A DNA stretch of 64,000 bases from Hydractinia symbiolongicarpus (GCF_029227915.1 NC_079887.1:14756001-14820000), one strand, 5' to 3'; numbered from the stretch's first letter, positions 37,401 through 49,038 are shown. Numbers and translations: made by a program. Notes: a model not told the origin generated them from the letters alone.

Positions 37401-40400
37401 CGCTTTGTCGTTGTTATAACTTTCGCGCGCTATTCACAAAATCAGTTGTGGGTTGGGACATCGAGCATGACATATCACGTGCTTATACTAGCCACGTTAA
37501 GAGCCCAAAGTATGTTATTTTTATCCACCGTTTACAACAAAGTATTATATTTTCACAGTACAGTATTGTTTTTAAAAGATGGCATCGTGCTTTTCCACAA
37601 AATTATTAAAAAAAGCAATAAGAAATGTGTTTAATAAGAATTTTTTTAATATCTCAACAATATCATTGTCTGCAAGGGCACGCCATACAACGGACTTTAA
37701 AGTTTGACGTCATGCGCCAACCATTTTTTCTTACTGATTGTACATTTGCTGTTATATGTAAATCTCTATTAAGTGTAACACTTTCCTCGTAATTCAAAAT
37801 AGAAGGAGAGTCTATCACAAGCTGCAAACGAACATGGACAAAAGTTGGATGTTTTCAAGATCGACTTGAACCCAATCGCACACTGCCATTCGAACTGGTA
37901 AATCATCGTGATGAAACGAATCCAAGTAATGATGGACACTTTGTAGATTGGCACGATTATTCCAACTCATTACATGCGTAAGTCGTTTTTTTTAATTAAC
38001 CACGATAGTACGATAAACCGTGCGTGTAGGGGTGGGAGGGGTGGGGGTTGTGATTTCATTTTGTAAAAAATAGGATAGCTGTGTATTTAATTAAGTAGTG
38101 TACAATTTATCAGTCAGTCCAATGCTTGCAGCGATACGCCGTTTTTATAGCTTCTGCAAAAGTTTAGTTAATTTTTCTTTACTATTTCAGAACCCACATT
38201 AGCTTTGTATCACACTTAGCACACGTAATCCATGTGAATTGTCTTGCAATAGCCTGCAGGCAAAGGCATTTTTTCAAAGGCATGATTAAGACGCTGCAGC
38301 TGGCAGACTACAAACTCGCTACTGTTGCACACACGTCGCCAGGTGAACAGCATCTAAAAATTGGACTTCGTTTTATGCTCCCGCACAACGAAATGATCCA
38401 CGTTGGGGTCCAAGAAATTCTTGAAATTCAGTAAAAATGGGCATGCCGGTATTAGCAACAAATTAGCGCGTTTCAAGAGTTGTGACCTAACAAACTAACC
38501 TAGAGTTTAAGTCCTACGTCCGCTGTAAACATCGACAAGTGAAATCTAAAAAGTTCGGAGTGCCTGTTTCTTACATTTCATCATAGAGACACAATCTCTT
38601 TTATTATATCCCTATGATTTCATCCTAATCCGTTGCATCTATTGCGAAGAGCTTGAAAGTCTGATCAAGAAAATGTATAGAATTATGTACTCGTGAGAAA
38701 CGGTTGAACAGCTATTGTGGTTTAAATTTTATTTGATCACGCTATAAACCCATTGGTTCCGACTTCAATAAAGTGGTCAAATTTTAGAAGATCAACTCAA
38801 TTTTTTTCTAAGATGTTCCTAGTTGCATCCACAGTGAAACTAACTGACGTTACCACCCCGTTTCCTTAAACTTTAAGCGCAATGCAATGCACTAACATAT
38901 TTTTCTTAATGTTTTGACGTTAGTCTCGTTTTCTTACGTGATCACGTAATGTTAAAAATGTTACTTAGCTGCGTAGCAAGTGAGACGTAGATTAAGGTGC
39001 ATGTCAATATTGACTCTCACAAACACACAGATATAGCGTATTAGTATATTGTTAAGGGCCAACCAGGCAAATTAACAATAATAATAACAATATCCTATAT
39101 TTCCTAACTGTCCAGTATATATAGGATAAAGATGCTGCTTAACAGTGACATAAAACTTAACGATTTCAATCTGGCGTTGTCTCAACCTGTGGAGAATCCA
39201 CTTAAATTTATTCTGCTTTTTATCACAAAAGGTTTGTGAATAATTTCATTAAAAAGGTTGAAAAAAACATTTTAGCTAAACGAAATCCCGTGGATGTGTC
39301 TACTCAAAAACTTATAAAATTTATTGTATGTATTTTATCACGGAATGATTTGTTGTCGATTTCATTTGAAAGAGACAAACAATCAGTTACACTTTTGAAC
39401 GAAATAGACAACAACAATAACAACGTTAATTGCTTGTGACTTTACCGTACAATAATTTTTAACAAGGCTCCCGTCACGGTAAATTTAAATTAGAATGCAA
39501 TAAATTCCCAACTAATGAAATTACTTTATTTTATTACATTCTAAACAAAACGTTGATAAAATACAGAACATTTTTATAGGGGATGTATTATAGACGCTTT
39601 TAAAGAAAATTGTAAAAAATATATTTCACACAATCTTCGTATTATTATATAGATAATTTATTAAATATACTTCAGACTGGCATGTGAGTGTAATGAGCTC
39701 TCCAAAGCACGTGGATACAAATATTTTGGCCTCCAGTTTTATGGTGAATGTTGGAGTGGTCTGATTGATAATTTTTCACCATATGGCACATCAGATAATT
39801 GCATTGGTGTTGATTACGAAAACTGTCTAAATAGTGCCGAAAGTGAGTGCGTAGGTGGAGAAGTTACAAATTACATATACGCTGTGGAGGAAGGCAAGTG
39901 CTATTAACAGAAATACAATAAAACTTTGTCAGATTGACTAACTTTAATCCTTTTTAAATAACTATGAGCAAATACTTTTACTTATGTCAGACATTTTGTT
40001 TAAATTTGTCTATTGTTGTCACATATTTTTGTTGAAATTTACTTAAAAATATTGCAATCAAGGTTCAAAAAAAGAAAGAAAAAAGATCGAGAGAATGGTG
40101 GGGTGTAAAAAAGCGTAACTTTTTCGCAAGCTGGTGTAAAGTATTTGAACTGTATAGTTTGAGAAAAAATCACTAAAATATCAATAAATATGAAACAGAA
40201 CTTTTAAAAATGTACGTGGCATACTACAGTGGAATCCCGCTAAAGCAGATACCGTCTAAAGCAGACACTGCTTGAAGCGGACAGCGTCTAAAGCGAACAG
40301 CTCTATAAAACATTTTTTTTTGCCCTAAATAAAATTTCTTACTATAAACTAAAAGCAGACATTATCAAAATAGAGTGGCGGCAAAAAATATTCATCGATA

Positions 40401-42909
40401 TATTTACATTTTTCTATGTGAGACATTTTACTTTTTTATTTACATTATCGAATACTATTTTTTTGTTTTTCTGCCCATTTGACTGCTTTTTCAGCACCAA
40501 CAAATACGTACTGTGCTGGATTTTTAAGACCATAACCTCCATCATTTACACGTTTTTCGGTTACTTTCCGTCCGGTAGTACAGTTTGGAATCTAAAGAAA
40601 TTGACATTTTGCTCAGGTTGTTAGAAAAATGGCTAACTACTTCTTCTTTCAACAGTTATGTTATTTCTCACTTTCTAATTTTTCATTGATGGTGTCTGCT
40701 TTAGAGAGATGCCATTAGCTAATTTTTAATCATTCCATTCAAGCAACTACCAAAGGTTTCAGTGGCATTGAATCAAAATTGCTAAATAATGCTAGATATG
40801 TTTTCTGATGAATTAAGTTTTCATATTGAGGAAGAACTACTTTGTTCATCACTAACATACTACATTGCAGTGAGCGGGATTCGATCCGCGGTCCCCAGAA
40901 CTGGGAGCCCGTACGAACCCACTATACTACGTGGTGCAATATGTTAGTGATGAACTCAGATAGTTTATCTGGATGGTCTGCATACATAGATGAATTTTTA
41001 TCATGAACACGGATTATACTCGCCCATTATGATCAGAGGTCTGATCGGGGGGAAACATTATCTGTTGAGAATGAAAATACGGATGTGCTATGATAAAAAC
41101 TCAACTATATTAAGTTTTCATATTTTAGAAACTTGCGAAACAAAATTGGAAATCGGTGTTATTCTGGATAGCTCTTCAAGTGTAACTAGAGTCAACTGGG
41201 ATAAAACTCTTCATTTTGTTTACAATTTTTCGAAACAATTTGATGTCGACTTAGATGGTACACATTTTGGAGTCATTCATTTTGCATGGAAACCGATATT
41301 GGATTTTAAAATAACAGATGAACGATATTGGCTACATGATTGGCTAGAATCACGACTGAAACGGATACAGTATTTGTATGGTTGGTGGAAATGTTCTTCT
41401 TTTTTTTAGTGAGAGTGATAGTATGTTTTAAAATAGCTTCTTCCCATGTCCTAAAAAAACTAGTTTTAGTACTAAGTAATAAATTCAAAAATATGAGGAA
41501 GTACGGTAAAACTTTTGTGCTACGAACAACAATCAGGAAGAGCTATGCATAGAAGTTAACTTATGTTGTTGTTCTTATTTATTTATTTATTTATTTTTGG
41601 CTTGTTTGGCCTGAAATAATTTTTTTATTCTGTTCTTATATTTACAAAGCTTTTGATTTATTTTACATTACAATATAAATAGCGATCGAAATAATGGAAA
41701 ATCTCTAGTATGAAATAAACATTTCTTCAGGATTGTTGTGTAAGCATGGACCTTTTATATTTTTAATTTTACGAGAAACTGCGTAGACCACAGTCTTTTT
41801 TTAGACAAATTTGTTGCCTCCAGGCGATAATTTCATCGCCTTGTTCAACAATAAACGTCAACTTCTCTGTGAAATATTTTATGGTTGTAGGAGGATCCAG
41901 AATCGATCTTGCATTGAAGCTTGCAGAAGAAGAACTTTTCTGCGCGAACTGTGGATTGAGATCAAATGTTTCAAAGATACTTCTAGTTGTTACTGATGGG
42001 AAAAGCAGTGAAGGCTCCCTTCCAATGACTGAGTCTACAAAATATTTGAAGGAGGTGAATTTGATACATATTTTTATGAACGCCAATGTTGTAAGCTAGC
42101 GTGTAGCGTGTGGCCTTGTGGTTATGGGGTTTGCTTCGCAATCACAAGGTCCGTGGTTCGGTCTACAGCGCGGGCATATTTAGCAAGTGTCTTCACCACA
42201 GGTACGGGTCAACCCATGCAATGTGAGGGAAATTGTGTAGGCAATGCCAATGCATACCTAATGTATATATTCACAACACAGAGCCCTCGTTAATAACAGT
42301 GTTTCCAACACTGAAGTGGCTATATCATGTTTGAATATTCGAAATAATAATAATAATAGTCCAAAATGTATAAAATAATTAAGAATTAATGAAGCATCTT
42401 GTAAGGAAAGCAAGCAAGCATCTCAAAGCATGAAGTTATATAATAACTTATGCCTAAGTTTGAATCTAAAGTTCGAGATGTATACAATTAAGATATTAAA
42501 GAATGTACAGTCAAATCTATGAATTTGCATTCTCCAACTTAACCAACTATTTCAAAATAGACAGCTACAAGATTGTGTACATGATAATACTATGAAAATG
42601 TTAGAGAAAGGGAGTGCAAAAGTGAAAGATAGAAGTTGAAGAGATTCACATGAGAGAGTTAGCACCGAAGCATTGTTATCACCCAAAAATGTTGTCAAAA
42701 ATATACCTTTCCTTTAGAATTTGAAAGTTAACATCATAGCTGTAGGGATTGGACATCAGATAGATGCAGATGAATTGAATCAGATTGCTTCGAATTCAAA
42801 CAACGTTTTCATGTTGGATGCATATACAGATTTGGGAAAGAATATTGATTCTATTTTGAAGCCTATTTCAAAAATAGCCTGCACTTTTAAGTATGAATTT
42901 TCGAGATAG
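34441..42909 (+). CDS. secreted WSC-like + von Willebrand factor A domain protein
   Basis: A predicted extracellular protein of about 350 residues from six exons: 34441-34492, 37803-37977, 39676-39893, 41129-41380, 41891-42054, 42718-42909. Exon 1 encodes a clear signal peptide (MSGVLLLLWLSAISFST). Exons 2-3 encode a Cys-rich module (WTKVGCFQDRLEPNRTLP, then ARGYKYFGLQFYGECWSG) like the WSC/PAN-like modules common in cnidarian secreted proteins. Exons 4-6 form one vWA domain with the MIDAS motif DSSSS (in LEIGVILDSSSSVTR), VTDGKS and the final VNIIAVGIGHQID strand. The MIDAS is intact, so metal-dependent ligand binding is plausible. Intron 3 starts with GC (GAAG/GCAAGT), and the donor after 41380 (GTTGGT) is weak. 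Introns carry many MITEs and SINEs. Role is unknown; extracellular matrix or adhesion is the usual role of such proteins. Confidence 0.85.
35321..35738. mobile_element. MITE with perfect 25-bp inverted ends
   Basis: ATACTTTAAGGGCAGAAATT at 35321, continuing to 35345, is perfectly inverted at 35714-35738. The 418-base interior has internal AAAATTTTCGC-type inverted motifs and no gene. It lies in intron 1 of the vWA gene. Its perfect ends suggest recent activity. Confidence 0.8.
37467..37509 (+). promoter_or_regulatory. alternative first coding exon candidate, vWA gene
   Basis: ATG opens MTYHVLILATLRAQ and ends at a donor (CCCAAA/GTATGT) in phase 1, exactly the phase needed to join the exon at 37803, as the 34441 exon does. 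The peptide is short and moderately hydrophobic. The frame is also open upstream (MNFISPRFVVVITFA from 37384). A second promoter giving another signal peptide is possible; chance is not excluded. Confidence 0.3.
38191..38434 (+). CDS. alternative terminal exon candidate, vWA gene
   Basis: After a strong acceptor (TTTACTATTTCAG at 38190) an 81-codon frame runs to a stop, in the phase required by the donor at 37977. It reads THISFVSHLAHVIHVN, then KTLQLADYKLATVAHTSP and FMLPHNEMIHVGVQEILEIQ. Its use would truncate the protein inside the WSC-like module and drop the vWA domain. I do not recognise the sequence; it could be a captured mobile-element piece. Confidence 0.35.
38435..39675. other. intron of vWA gene, no clear element
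   Basis: An open frame at 39236-39439 (NNFIKKVEKNILAKRNPVD and on) follows an acceptor-like CAAAAG but has no recognised homologue. An AATAAA at about 38766 could serve the alternative terminal exon above. Confidence 0.4.
40225..40716. mobile_element. pogo-like MITE with decayed right end
   Basis: The left end CAGTGGAATCCCGCTAAAGC, then repeated (T)CTAAAGC(A)GAC units, matches the reverse complement of GGTGTCTGCTTTAGAGAGAT at 40690-40710 with several mismatches. The CAGTGGAATC terminus is shared with the smaller element at 8323-8480, so both may use related transposases. Confidence 0.6.
40844..40955 (-). repeat. tRNA-like sequence inside a 16-bp inverted repeat
   Basis: GTTCATCACTAACATA (40844-40859) and its exact inverse (40940-40955) enclose about 80 bases. 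On the minus strand these read as a tRNA-like gene: TAGTATAGTGG (A box) and GGATCGAATCC (B box), with TTGCA/TGCAA closing pairs. The anticodon arm is poor, so a working tRNA is unlikely. It lies in intron 3 of the vWA gene. Confidence 0.65.
42099..42355 (+). mobile_element. tRNA-derived SINE with (AAT)n tail
   Basis: The head GGCCTTGTGGTTATGGGG (A box) and GTGGTTCGGTC (B box) are followed by a body containing AATGTGAGGGAAATTGTG, which is close to part of the SINE at 48187. It ends in (AAT)n at 42345-42356. It lies in the last intron of the vWA gene, in the sense orientation. Confidence 0.7.
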
Positions 42910-43831
42910 CTTTTACTATAAGTCATTACCACATCCTGTATATTGCTTTGACATATTTCCGACATTGTAAACTTGTCATTATTTTGCATTTTACTGAATG
43001 GTTCAATTTTTGTTTTTAGAAAATAAAAGGACCGTTGCTGCAGTGGTTTCGTATAATTGTAAATATAAGCACAGTAGTTGAAAACTGTATGTAAAACATT
43101 GTAAGTATATATGAAACACACTTCTCCATAATGGTAGGCTGCTCAACAACATTTGTAATTTGTTTTCCATTTTTGAACCGGAGTAAGGCTATCACTAAGT
43201 ACAAAACGCGAACTGTATGGATCATACAGAAATTATGAACTTGATCTAGCGTCTGTTTGATTTTGTGTGACAGGTGATATCAACCCAAAAAAATTCAATG
43301 TTTTCGAGGAATTTAGATGCTTGGCAAGCTCATTACCTTTAATACTCATGAGCTGCATTTATTAACCACCGCACTGCAATCAAGCTAGCCAAATAGTTGT
43401 TTCTTTACAGTGCTAAAAAAGATAATTTACGTTTTCACACTCAAAAGACAACGAAAATAAATTACCATACTCAATCGTCGTTTTTTAACTTAAAACAAAT
43501 TTTTAACGGGAACAGATTAAATTTACTTTTCTTTGACTTTTTTACAATCTTGAATTTGTTCCAAGTCACTTGTGTTATATGCTGGTGAAATTCAATTTAG
43601 ATCATATGTTATATGGCTATAATATCAAAGTTACTTTACATTGAAATCAAATATACAGATTTATATAAAACCAATTTAACGTGTACATCTCGCGAATAAA
43701 GTCTTGATATCTTAAAAGGTAATTGTAAAGCAGCGTTTACATTATCAGATTTTGTCTGACAGATTTATCTGATTCGACAAAAGATCCGAAAAGTTAAAAA
43801 AAATTGGAAACTTTTAGATTCTGTCTGAAAA

Positions 43832-43861
43832 AAATTAACCAATGACTTCATTGGTTAATTT
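43832..43861. repeat. perfect 14-bp hairpin
   Basis: AAATTAACCAATGA (43832-43845), loop CT, then the exact inverse (43848-43861). It sits in a TCAGATTTTGTCTGAC-containing stretch that looks like one end or the centre of a MITE. Confidence 0.6.
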
Positions 43862-44161
43862 TTGTTGTCGATATGAAAATTAGTGTGATTTCTAAAGCAC
43901 GAAAGAAAAGAAACATCTTTTAATAAATAAAAATTTCAAAAACAGAAATTTTTATTGAACAATTTAAAGATTTATAAACTTTCAAATGTTCGAATTTTAG
44001 TTAAAAAGTTTAGATTCTACTGAAAAAGATTGACGAGAAAAGGAAATCAACTTATAGAGAGTGATTCTTCCGAAGGACCGAGATGCTTGAGTATTCGAGT
44101 TATACCTTTCACAGGTGGTTTGTTACAATTAACGAATTTATTATTTATTTCTATTTTTCAG

Positions 44162-44368
44162 TTTAAAGTCTTTCTTCTCAAGCAACTCTTTCCAAAACCG
44201 ACTATTTTGAACAACGCTTTCAATGAGAAATGTTTAGATATGCTTTTAGACAGGATCATTTTCTTCTTCAATAAAACAAAAAATATTATGTTGCTGAAAG
44301 CAATGGAAGACCTACATAATGATCCAACATATATCCATCATCTGCAGAAGAAGACTATTCGTTGGTGA
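44162..44368 (+). CDS. possible orphan terminal exon
   Basis: After a good acceptor (TCTATTTTTCAG) a frame reads FKVFLLKQLFPKPTILNNAF, then CLDMLLDRIIFFFNKTKNIM and ends HHLQKKTIRW before a stop, with AATAAAG two bases after it. The preceding 44030-44114 stretch could be an upstream exon ending CACAG/GTGGTT. There is no start codon and no recognised domain. It is out of phase with the vWA gene. Confidence 0.25.
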   Translation, partial: FKVFLLKQLFPKPTILNNAFNEKCLDMLLDRIIFFFNKTKNIMLLKAMEDLHNDPTYIHHLQKKTIRW

Positions 44369-44730
44369 CTAAATAAAGTATTCAAAAATTGCGTTATTAA
44401 GTAAGTAAGACCATTCACTTAAAGCATGGTAAAGGAAAGAGTTCCCAAATAATCTCCTTCATAACTTATGAACTTTGACAATCCGTGTTTATTTGTGTGA
44501 AGATGATAGTTTACAGTGAAATACCGAGGATGACCTTCTCGACTCTTCTTCATATTCATAAAGATTTTTCTGAAGAAATCTTACCTTAAAAAAAGAATCA
44601 TTTATCACTGCCTCAACCGCATCGTAAAAAAATTAAATTAATTTAATATTGTTGTATCTCCTTTCCTTACTTTTTAACTCCATTTAGCACATATTTCAAA
44701 AAAAGAAAACGCGTAAATACGAATGAACAT

Positions 44731-44737
44731 TTTATTT
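44731..44737 (-). terminator. AATAAA poly(A) signal for VPS29
   Basis: TTTATT on the plus strand gives AATAAA on the minus strand, about 400 bases past the VPS29 stop. Confidence 0.4.
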
Positions 44738-45131
44738 GTATACATAGAAAACGTAAAAATCTACAATATAATCTCAAGTTATACAAAAAAGACAATCGTA
44801 ATTAAATTTCCGCAAATATTTTTACAAAAAATTCAATTGCTTTTTCGTTCAACTCGAAAACATCTTTCCAACTTTCAAGTTGGCTTAATCTGTACTCCTC
44901 AATTGCTTTCAAAACAGAAAAAAACAAAAAAAAGACGCTATTTTTTTCTCTTTCTATCAATCCAATGATTTTCTTAAAACAAGATATATGGGGTTCGCGG
45001 AATCAACACGCAAAGAAAAAAATATTAGAAACTGGAGCAGAGAGCAGCGTTGTAAATTTTCATGAGGTGCTCGTGCAAATATAATTCAACCCCAAATAAA
45101 AATTTAAAAAAAAATATATATCACGATAAAA

Positions 45132-47144
45132 TTATTTCTTGTATTCAATCCTATCCACTTTGACGTCGTCTCCATGTAACTGATACACGTAAGCTACCAC
45201 TGTTCCGGACTGAATATCCATTAACACGAACGAAGGGACGACATTACTAAGAGGTAGCAAGTAAAGACATGTAAACCGCCCACGAAGTTTACATCACATA
45301 ACTACGAAAATAATCACTTACGAATCTAAGGCATTGTAAGCTCCGGTCGCTGATCCTGGATTGACGTAAAATTTTCCTTCGTGTTCATATGCCTCGAACT
45401 ATGGGGGGAAATGTACGATAAACAAGATACACATAAGTTGTGCAGCTAACATACAGTTACATTACACCATACACTTACCCTGTGTGTATGTCCTGATATT
45501 AAGATGTCTACACCAAGTTGACGTTGCACCTGTAATAGAAATATAAAAGCAAGAAATATAAAAATAAGTGTTCTCAAGAACAAATTTTGCGAAAACAGTG
45601 AACGGTATACATGACAAACTAGCATCCAGAAAAGATAAAAAAATACGCCATACGTTGTAAGTACGCGAATCTCAAACTCATGGAAGTATATATAGGATAG
45701 ATGTTTTCACAGAGCAGATGACAATGTTGAGTCAAAGAACACAAAATATGCTTGCGACTGACTTAATTAAACTAAATGCAATCATTAAAATCGTTGTGAG
45801 GACATTATTTGAAATCAATTATAATGGTGGCCCCAGCTTGGCCGTCGTATGTATGCCAGCTACCTGAAGAAAACCTGTTAGCACGAAAAAGATAACGCAA
45901 TCACAACGAGTGTGTAAGCAGTGTCTGATATTGATGGCAAAGATTCTGCTAATCGAAAAATGACTGTCTTTGTTTCGTTCCACATTAATTTAGACAACTG
46001 AAGACTCTTTAAAAGTTTAAAGCCTCGATATTTTTTTGACTCTGCACGCGAAAATTTATCTCATCACAAATTTCGATCAGTTTATTCAAGGCTTTCTCGA
46101 AATTTTAGACATGCGATTTTTTTTCAATTAAAGTACACGTTAACAGTACTTACCATAGCCAAAGATTCTGGATCTCCCCATGGAACTATCTGGTGACCAT
46201 GACACAAACCAATTTTAAACGAACCTACACTTACTACTTTCTGTTCTGGATAGGTGATGTTCTGTGATGAAAAGATAGGAACAAAATAAGAACATTGAAA
46301 CTCTTTACTTATATTCTCTTTTTTACTAAAAAAAGAACGAACTGGGAAATTTTTTGCAGAATCAATTGTTGCGATTTTGCAAAACTTGTACTCAGATTTT
46401 ACATCGCAAATATTTGTAATGCATTGTAAAATAAATTAAAAATGCTCAAACACATGTTTGTTGTTCAGTGTCTTTTGTGTTGTTTAGTTGCTTGCAACTT
46501 ACTTTATGGTATATACTAATTTAGCCGGTATTAAAAAAATTGCATTTCACATTTTCGCAGATGCGTTTTATGATTTTGCTATTGGAGTTCAATTTTCTTC
46601 TTGTTGTAAATAAAACTGCGTTCTTCGCCACCAGAAGAAAGTTCACAAATTTACATCGCAAATGTTTGTAATTTATTGTAAAATAAATATATTATATAAA
46701 GATAAATACTTAAAATTTACCATTATATAATTTATTATATCTTTAGAAAACACACTAGTATAAAGACAAGTTTTTTACCACATAAAATTTTTGATATAAA
46801 TATTGCAATACATATACACAAAGATACCTTACAAGATTACTAATATATTCTTTGCATACCTCATCGAAATCACCACGAACAATATTGACATCGCTAGCCA
46901 GTGTCTTCAGATAGTCATACGAGTCCTTGGTACATAGGTTTCCTGTACATAAAATGTGTTGAATTTTTCCGGGAACCTGTAAAACAACATATAAATTAAT
47001 TACTCATGGTGTTTTGCAATGATTTATTCACAATACAGACATGCTTGACTTAGTAGTAGCTGTTCTTACCAATAATTTTTTAAATTTATTAGGCAAACCA
47101 CTTTTACGGTCAGGGATGTGTAAATCACCAAGGACAAGCACCAG
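45132..47144 (-). CDS. VPS29: VPS29, retromer subunit (exons 2-7)
   Basis: Retromer core subunit with a metallophosphoesterase fold acting on endosomes. Minus-strand exons in transcript order: 47144-47070 ([20 protein letters not shown]), 46976-46860 ([20 protein letters not shown] to VRGDFDE), 46261-46154 ([20 protein letters not shown] to SLAM), 45529-45479 ([17 protein letters not shown]), 45398-45322, 45246-45132 (ending [12 protein letters not shown]). These give 180 residues, and with a two-residue first exon 182, the length of human VPS29. Phosphoesterase motifs GDLH, GNLC, GDFDE, HGHQ and GHTH are kept; the family is generally viewed as a scaffold rather than an enzyme. Splice phases all agree. 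Only the start codon is uncertain, since the first coding exon is tiny. Confidence 0.96.
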
Positions 47145-47474
47145 CTAAGAAAGAAAAACTTTTACAATAAAACAATACTACGCTTTAGACGCTGTAACAC
47201 TTAATAAAAGCTAAATATTGTTGTCTACAACAAACATTTACAAACGTTGTGAAAAGAGAAAGAATGCACTTAAACTTTATTGTACTTCAACAAAAACCCA
47301 TGACACCATGGGTGGCAATATTTAAAAATATAGCCTGATATTTAAAAATATAGCCTGAGTCTACTAACAGATAAGAGATCATGGGGCATACACAATACAG
47401 CTTTTTGCGAAAAACTAAGGTGTTGAATCACTAGTACATATGTTGATATTCTATTAAAAAATTTAAAATATTTT

Positions 47475-47755
47475 CTCCAGAGCACAGAAGGCATAGGTAT
47501 AAGATTGTCTAAACCTGGAAAATGCTAAAAACGAAGTGTCAAAGACTAGTATATGCCCTCTTTGATTTTTCCTGAATAAGGGGCTAATTACAAAACATGG
47601 CATAAACTTTTGCAAGAATAGAAGTAGTTTCAGCTGGACTGCTGCACAATTTTGGAATTGTCTGCCAAAAGATCTCACAAACATGATAAATCTCTACAGA
47701 TGCATTCAAAGTTGTCTTGGGAAAATATCTGCTTGAAATAGAAAACAATCCTCAT
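47475..47755 (+). mobile_element. decayed LINE ORF2 C-terminal fragment
   Basis: A frame-broken plus-strand copy reads SFSWTAAQFWNCLPKDLTNM, typical of the region near the end of CR1/Jockey-type ORF2 proteins. It lies antisense in the long first intron of VPS29. Confidence 0.55.
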
Positions 47756-48186
47756 ATCTAACAAAGGTTCACATAGGTGCAATGTTGTTGCATCAATGGT
47801 TCAACTACAGAATCAACAATGATAAAATATGGGGGATCAAGGACTCTGACTATGATGGTGAAAGAACTTAGGAAGTAAAAGCTATACTACGGAAATGTTA
47901 AAAGCCACAGGATTACGACTAAAGTTGGCAGAAGCACTAATAGTTCCAGCATGTTAAAATTTCGACAAAAGCTTAAAGGAAGTTAAAATAGTTTCTGCAA
48001 GAAACAACATTAAAACAATGTTTCAACTGCTTATTTTGATTGTATACAACTAAAATGGCAGTTTGCAGGCAAATTAAGCTATACTTTCACTGAAAGCGTG
48101 CTATTTTATAAACCCTTTGGTAAATAAACATTGTTTATCAACAAAGTTAAATTCTCTTTCTACTAAAAGACAAAAGATGATACAAC

Positions 48187-48502
48187 GTGGCGTGACGCCA
48201 TAGATTAGTGGTTATAGCTTTCGTACTCTGTGCGGGAGACCAGGGTTCGATTCCTCTTGACGGCAATTCAACATGGGCGAGTGAAGGTTAACCAAAGTTA
48301 TGTGAGGGAAATGACACACTGTGTGGGCTGTTGGATGTTGCAGGGAGCTGTCTAGTAGAGCGTAGGCCCTAATTGGGTCTGTGTAGCTCAAAATGAGCAA
48401 TAAATACTCTAGGACTCTCCATCTAAGCCATGGCCCCTCCTGGAAATAATAGACATTTGTGAGACTAGCCATGCAAAATATGGCACATCTATCTATCTAT
48501 CT
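48187..48502 (+). mobile_element. full-length tRNA-derived SINE
   Basis: The tRNA-like head has TAGATTAGTGGTTATAGC (A box) and AGGGTTCGATTCC (B box). The body includes GTGAGGGAAATGACACAC, GGGTCTGTGTAGCTCAAAAT and GGAAATAATAGACATTTGTG, and the copy ends in (ATCT)4 at 48487-48502. It is the reference copy for the pieces at 11431 and 12016. It lies in VPS29 intron 1. Confidence 0.8.
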
Positions 48503-48638
48503 ACAAACAGGAAGTAAATGCTGTATGTTAGCATTTAAAAGATAAAACAGCATAGTTATACACTGTGATTTGCTTATTTAAGCTATATATTGGATATATT
48601 GGACGTTTAATTTAAAGACGGCATAATAATTAGGCTGT

Positions 48639-49038
48639 CATCAAAAACATGTTGTGTTCGCGTCCTCCGACCAACTCACTTTCGGTAATAAAAACCTGAG
48701 TCGGTAAGTTGGAAAAAAAACGGAAAAAAATTTCGCGAGATATTTATCAAAAAGATAATTTTTTTCGCCAGAACTAATTTATGCAAAATTGACAAAAACT
48801 CGCAAAAATTAATTTCCATAAAAATTAATTCCTTTAGGGCACCCCTGTGGCTACTGACAGTTTACAGGGCGGCAAAAATGGCCTACAAACGATGTCAAGT
48901 GGCGCTATACTGTTTAGGCCCTGGGAACGAATTTGCTTGCTCCGAACTGAAAATCCCGAGGGAAAATACGCCCAACCGCCAGACCGACTTATTTTTGCGG
49001 GGCCTTCAGGACGCGGACACAACATATTTTTTATGATG
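48639..49038. mobile_element. 400-bp MITE, GTTGTGT-CGCGTCC ends
   Basis: CATCAAAAACATGTTGTGTT at 48639 and on to CGCGTCC matches the inverse of GGACGCGGACACAACATATT running to 49038 with a few mismatches. The right half is unusually GC-rich for the window. The short frames at 48834-49083 are not supported as genes. Confidence 0.65.

Larger units (their letters stand above)
42910..44715. other. intergenic between vWA gene and VPS29 3' end
   Basis: AT-rich region holding the 43832 hairpin and one possible terminal exon at 44162-44368. No other coding content was recognised. Confidence 0.5.

Noticed and set aside
43016-43225. Further exon of the vWA gene at 43020
   Set aside because: Joining in phase gives only one or two Lys codons and a stop; the in-frame stop at 42907-42909 is simpler.
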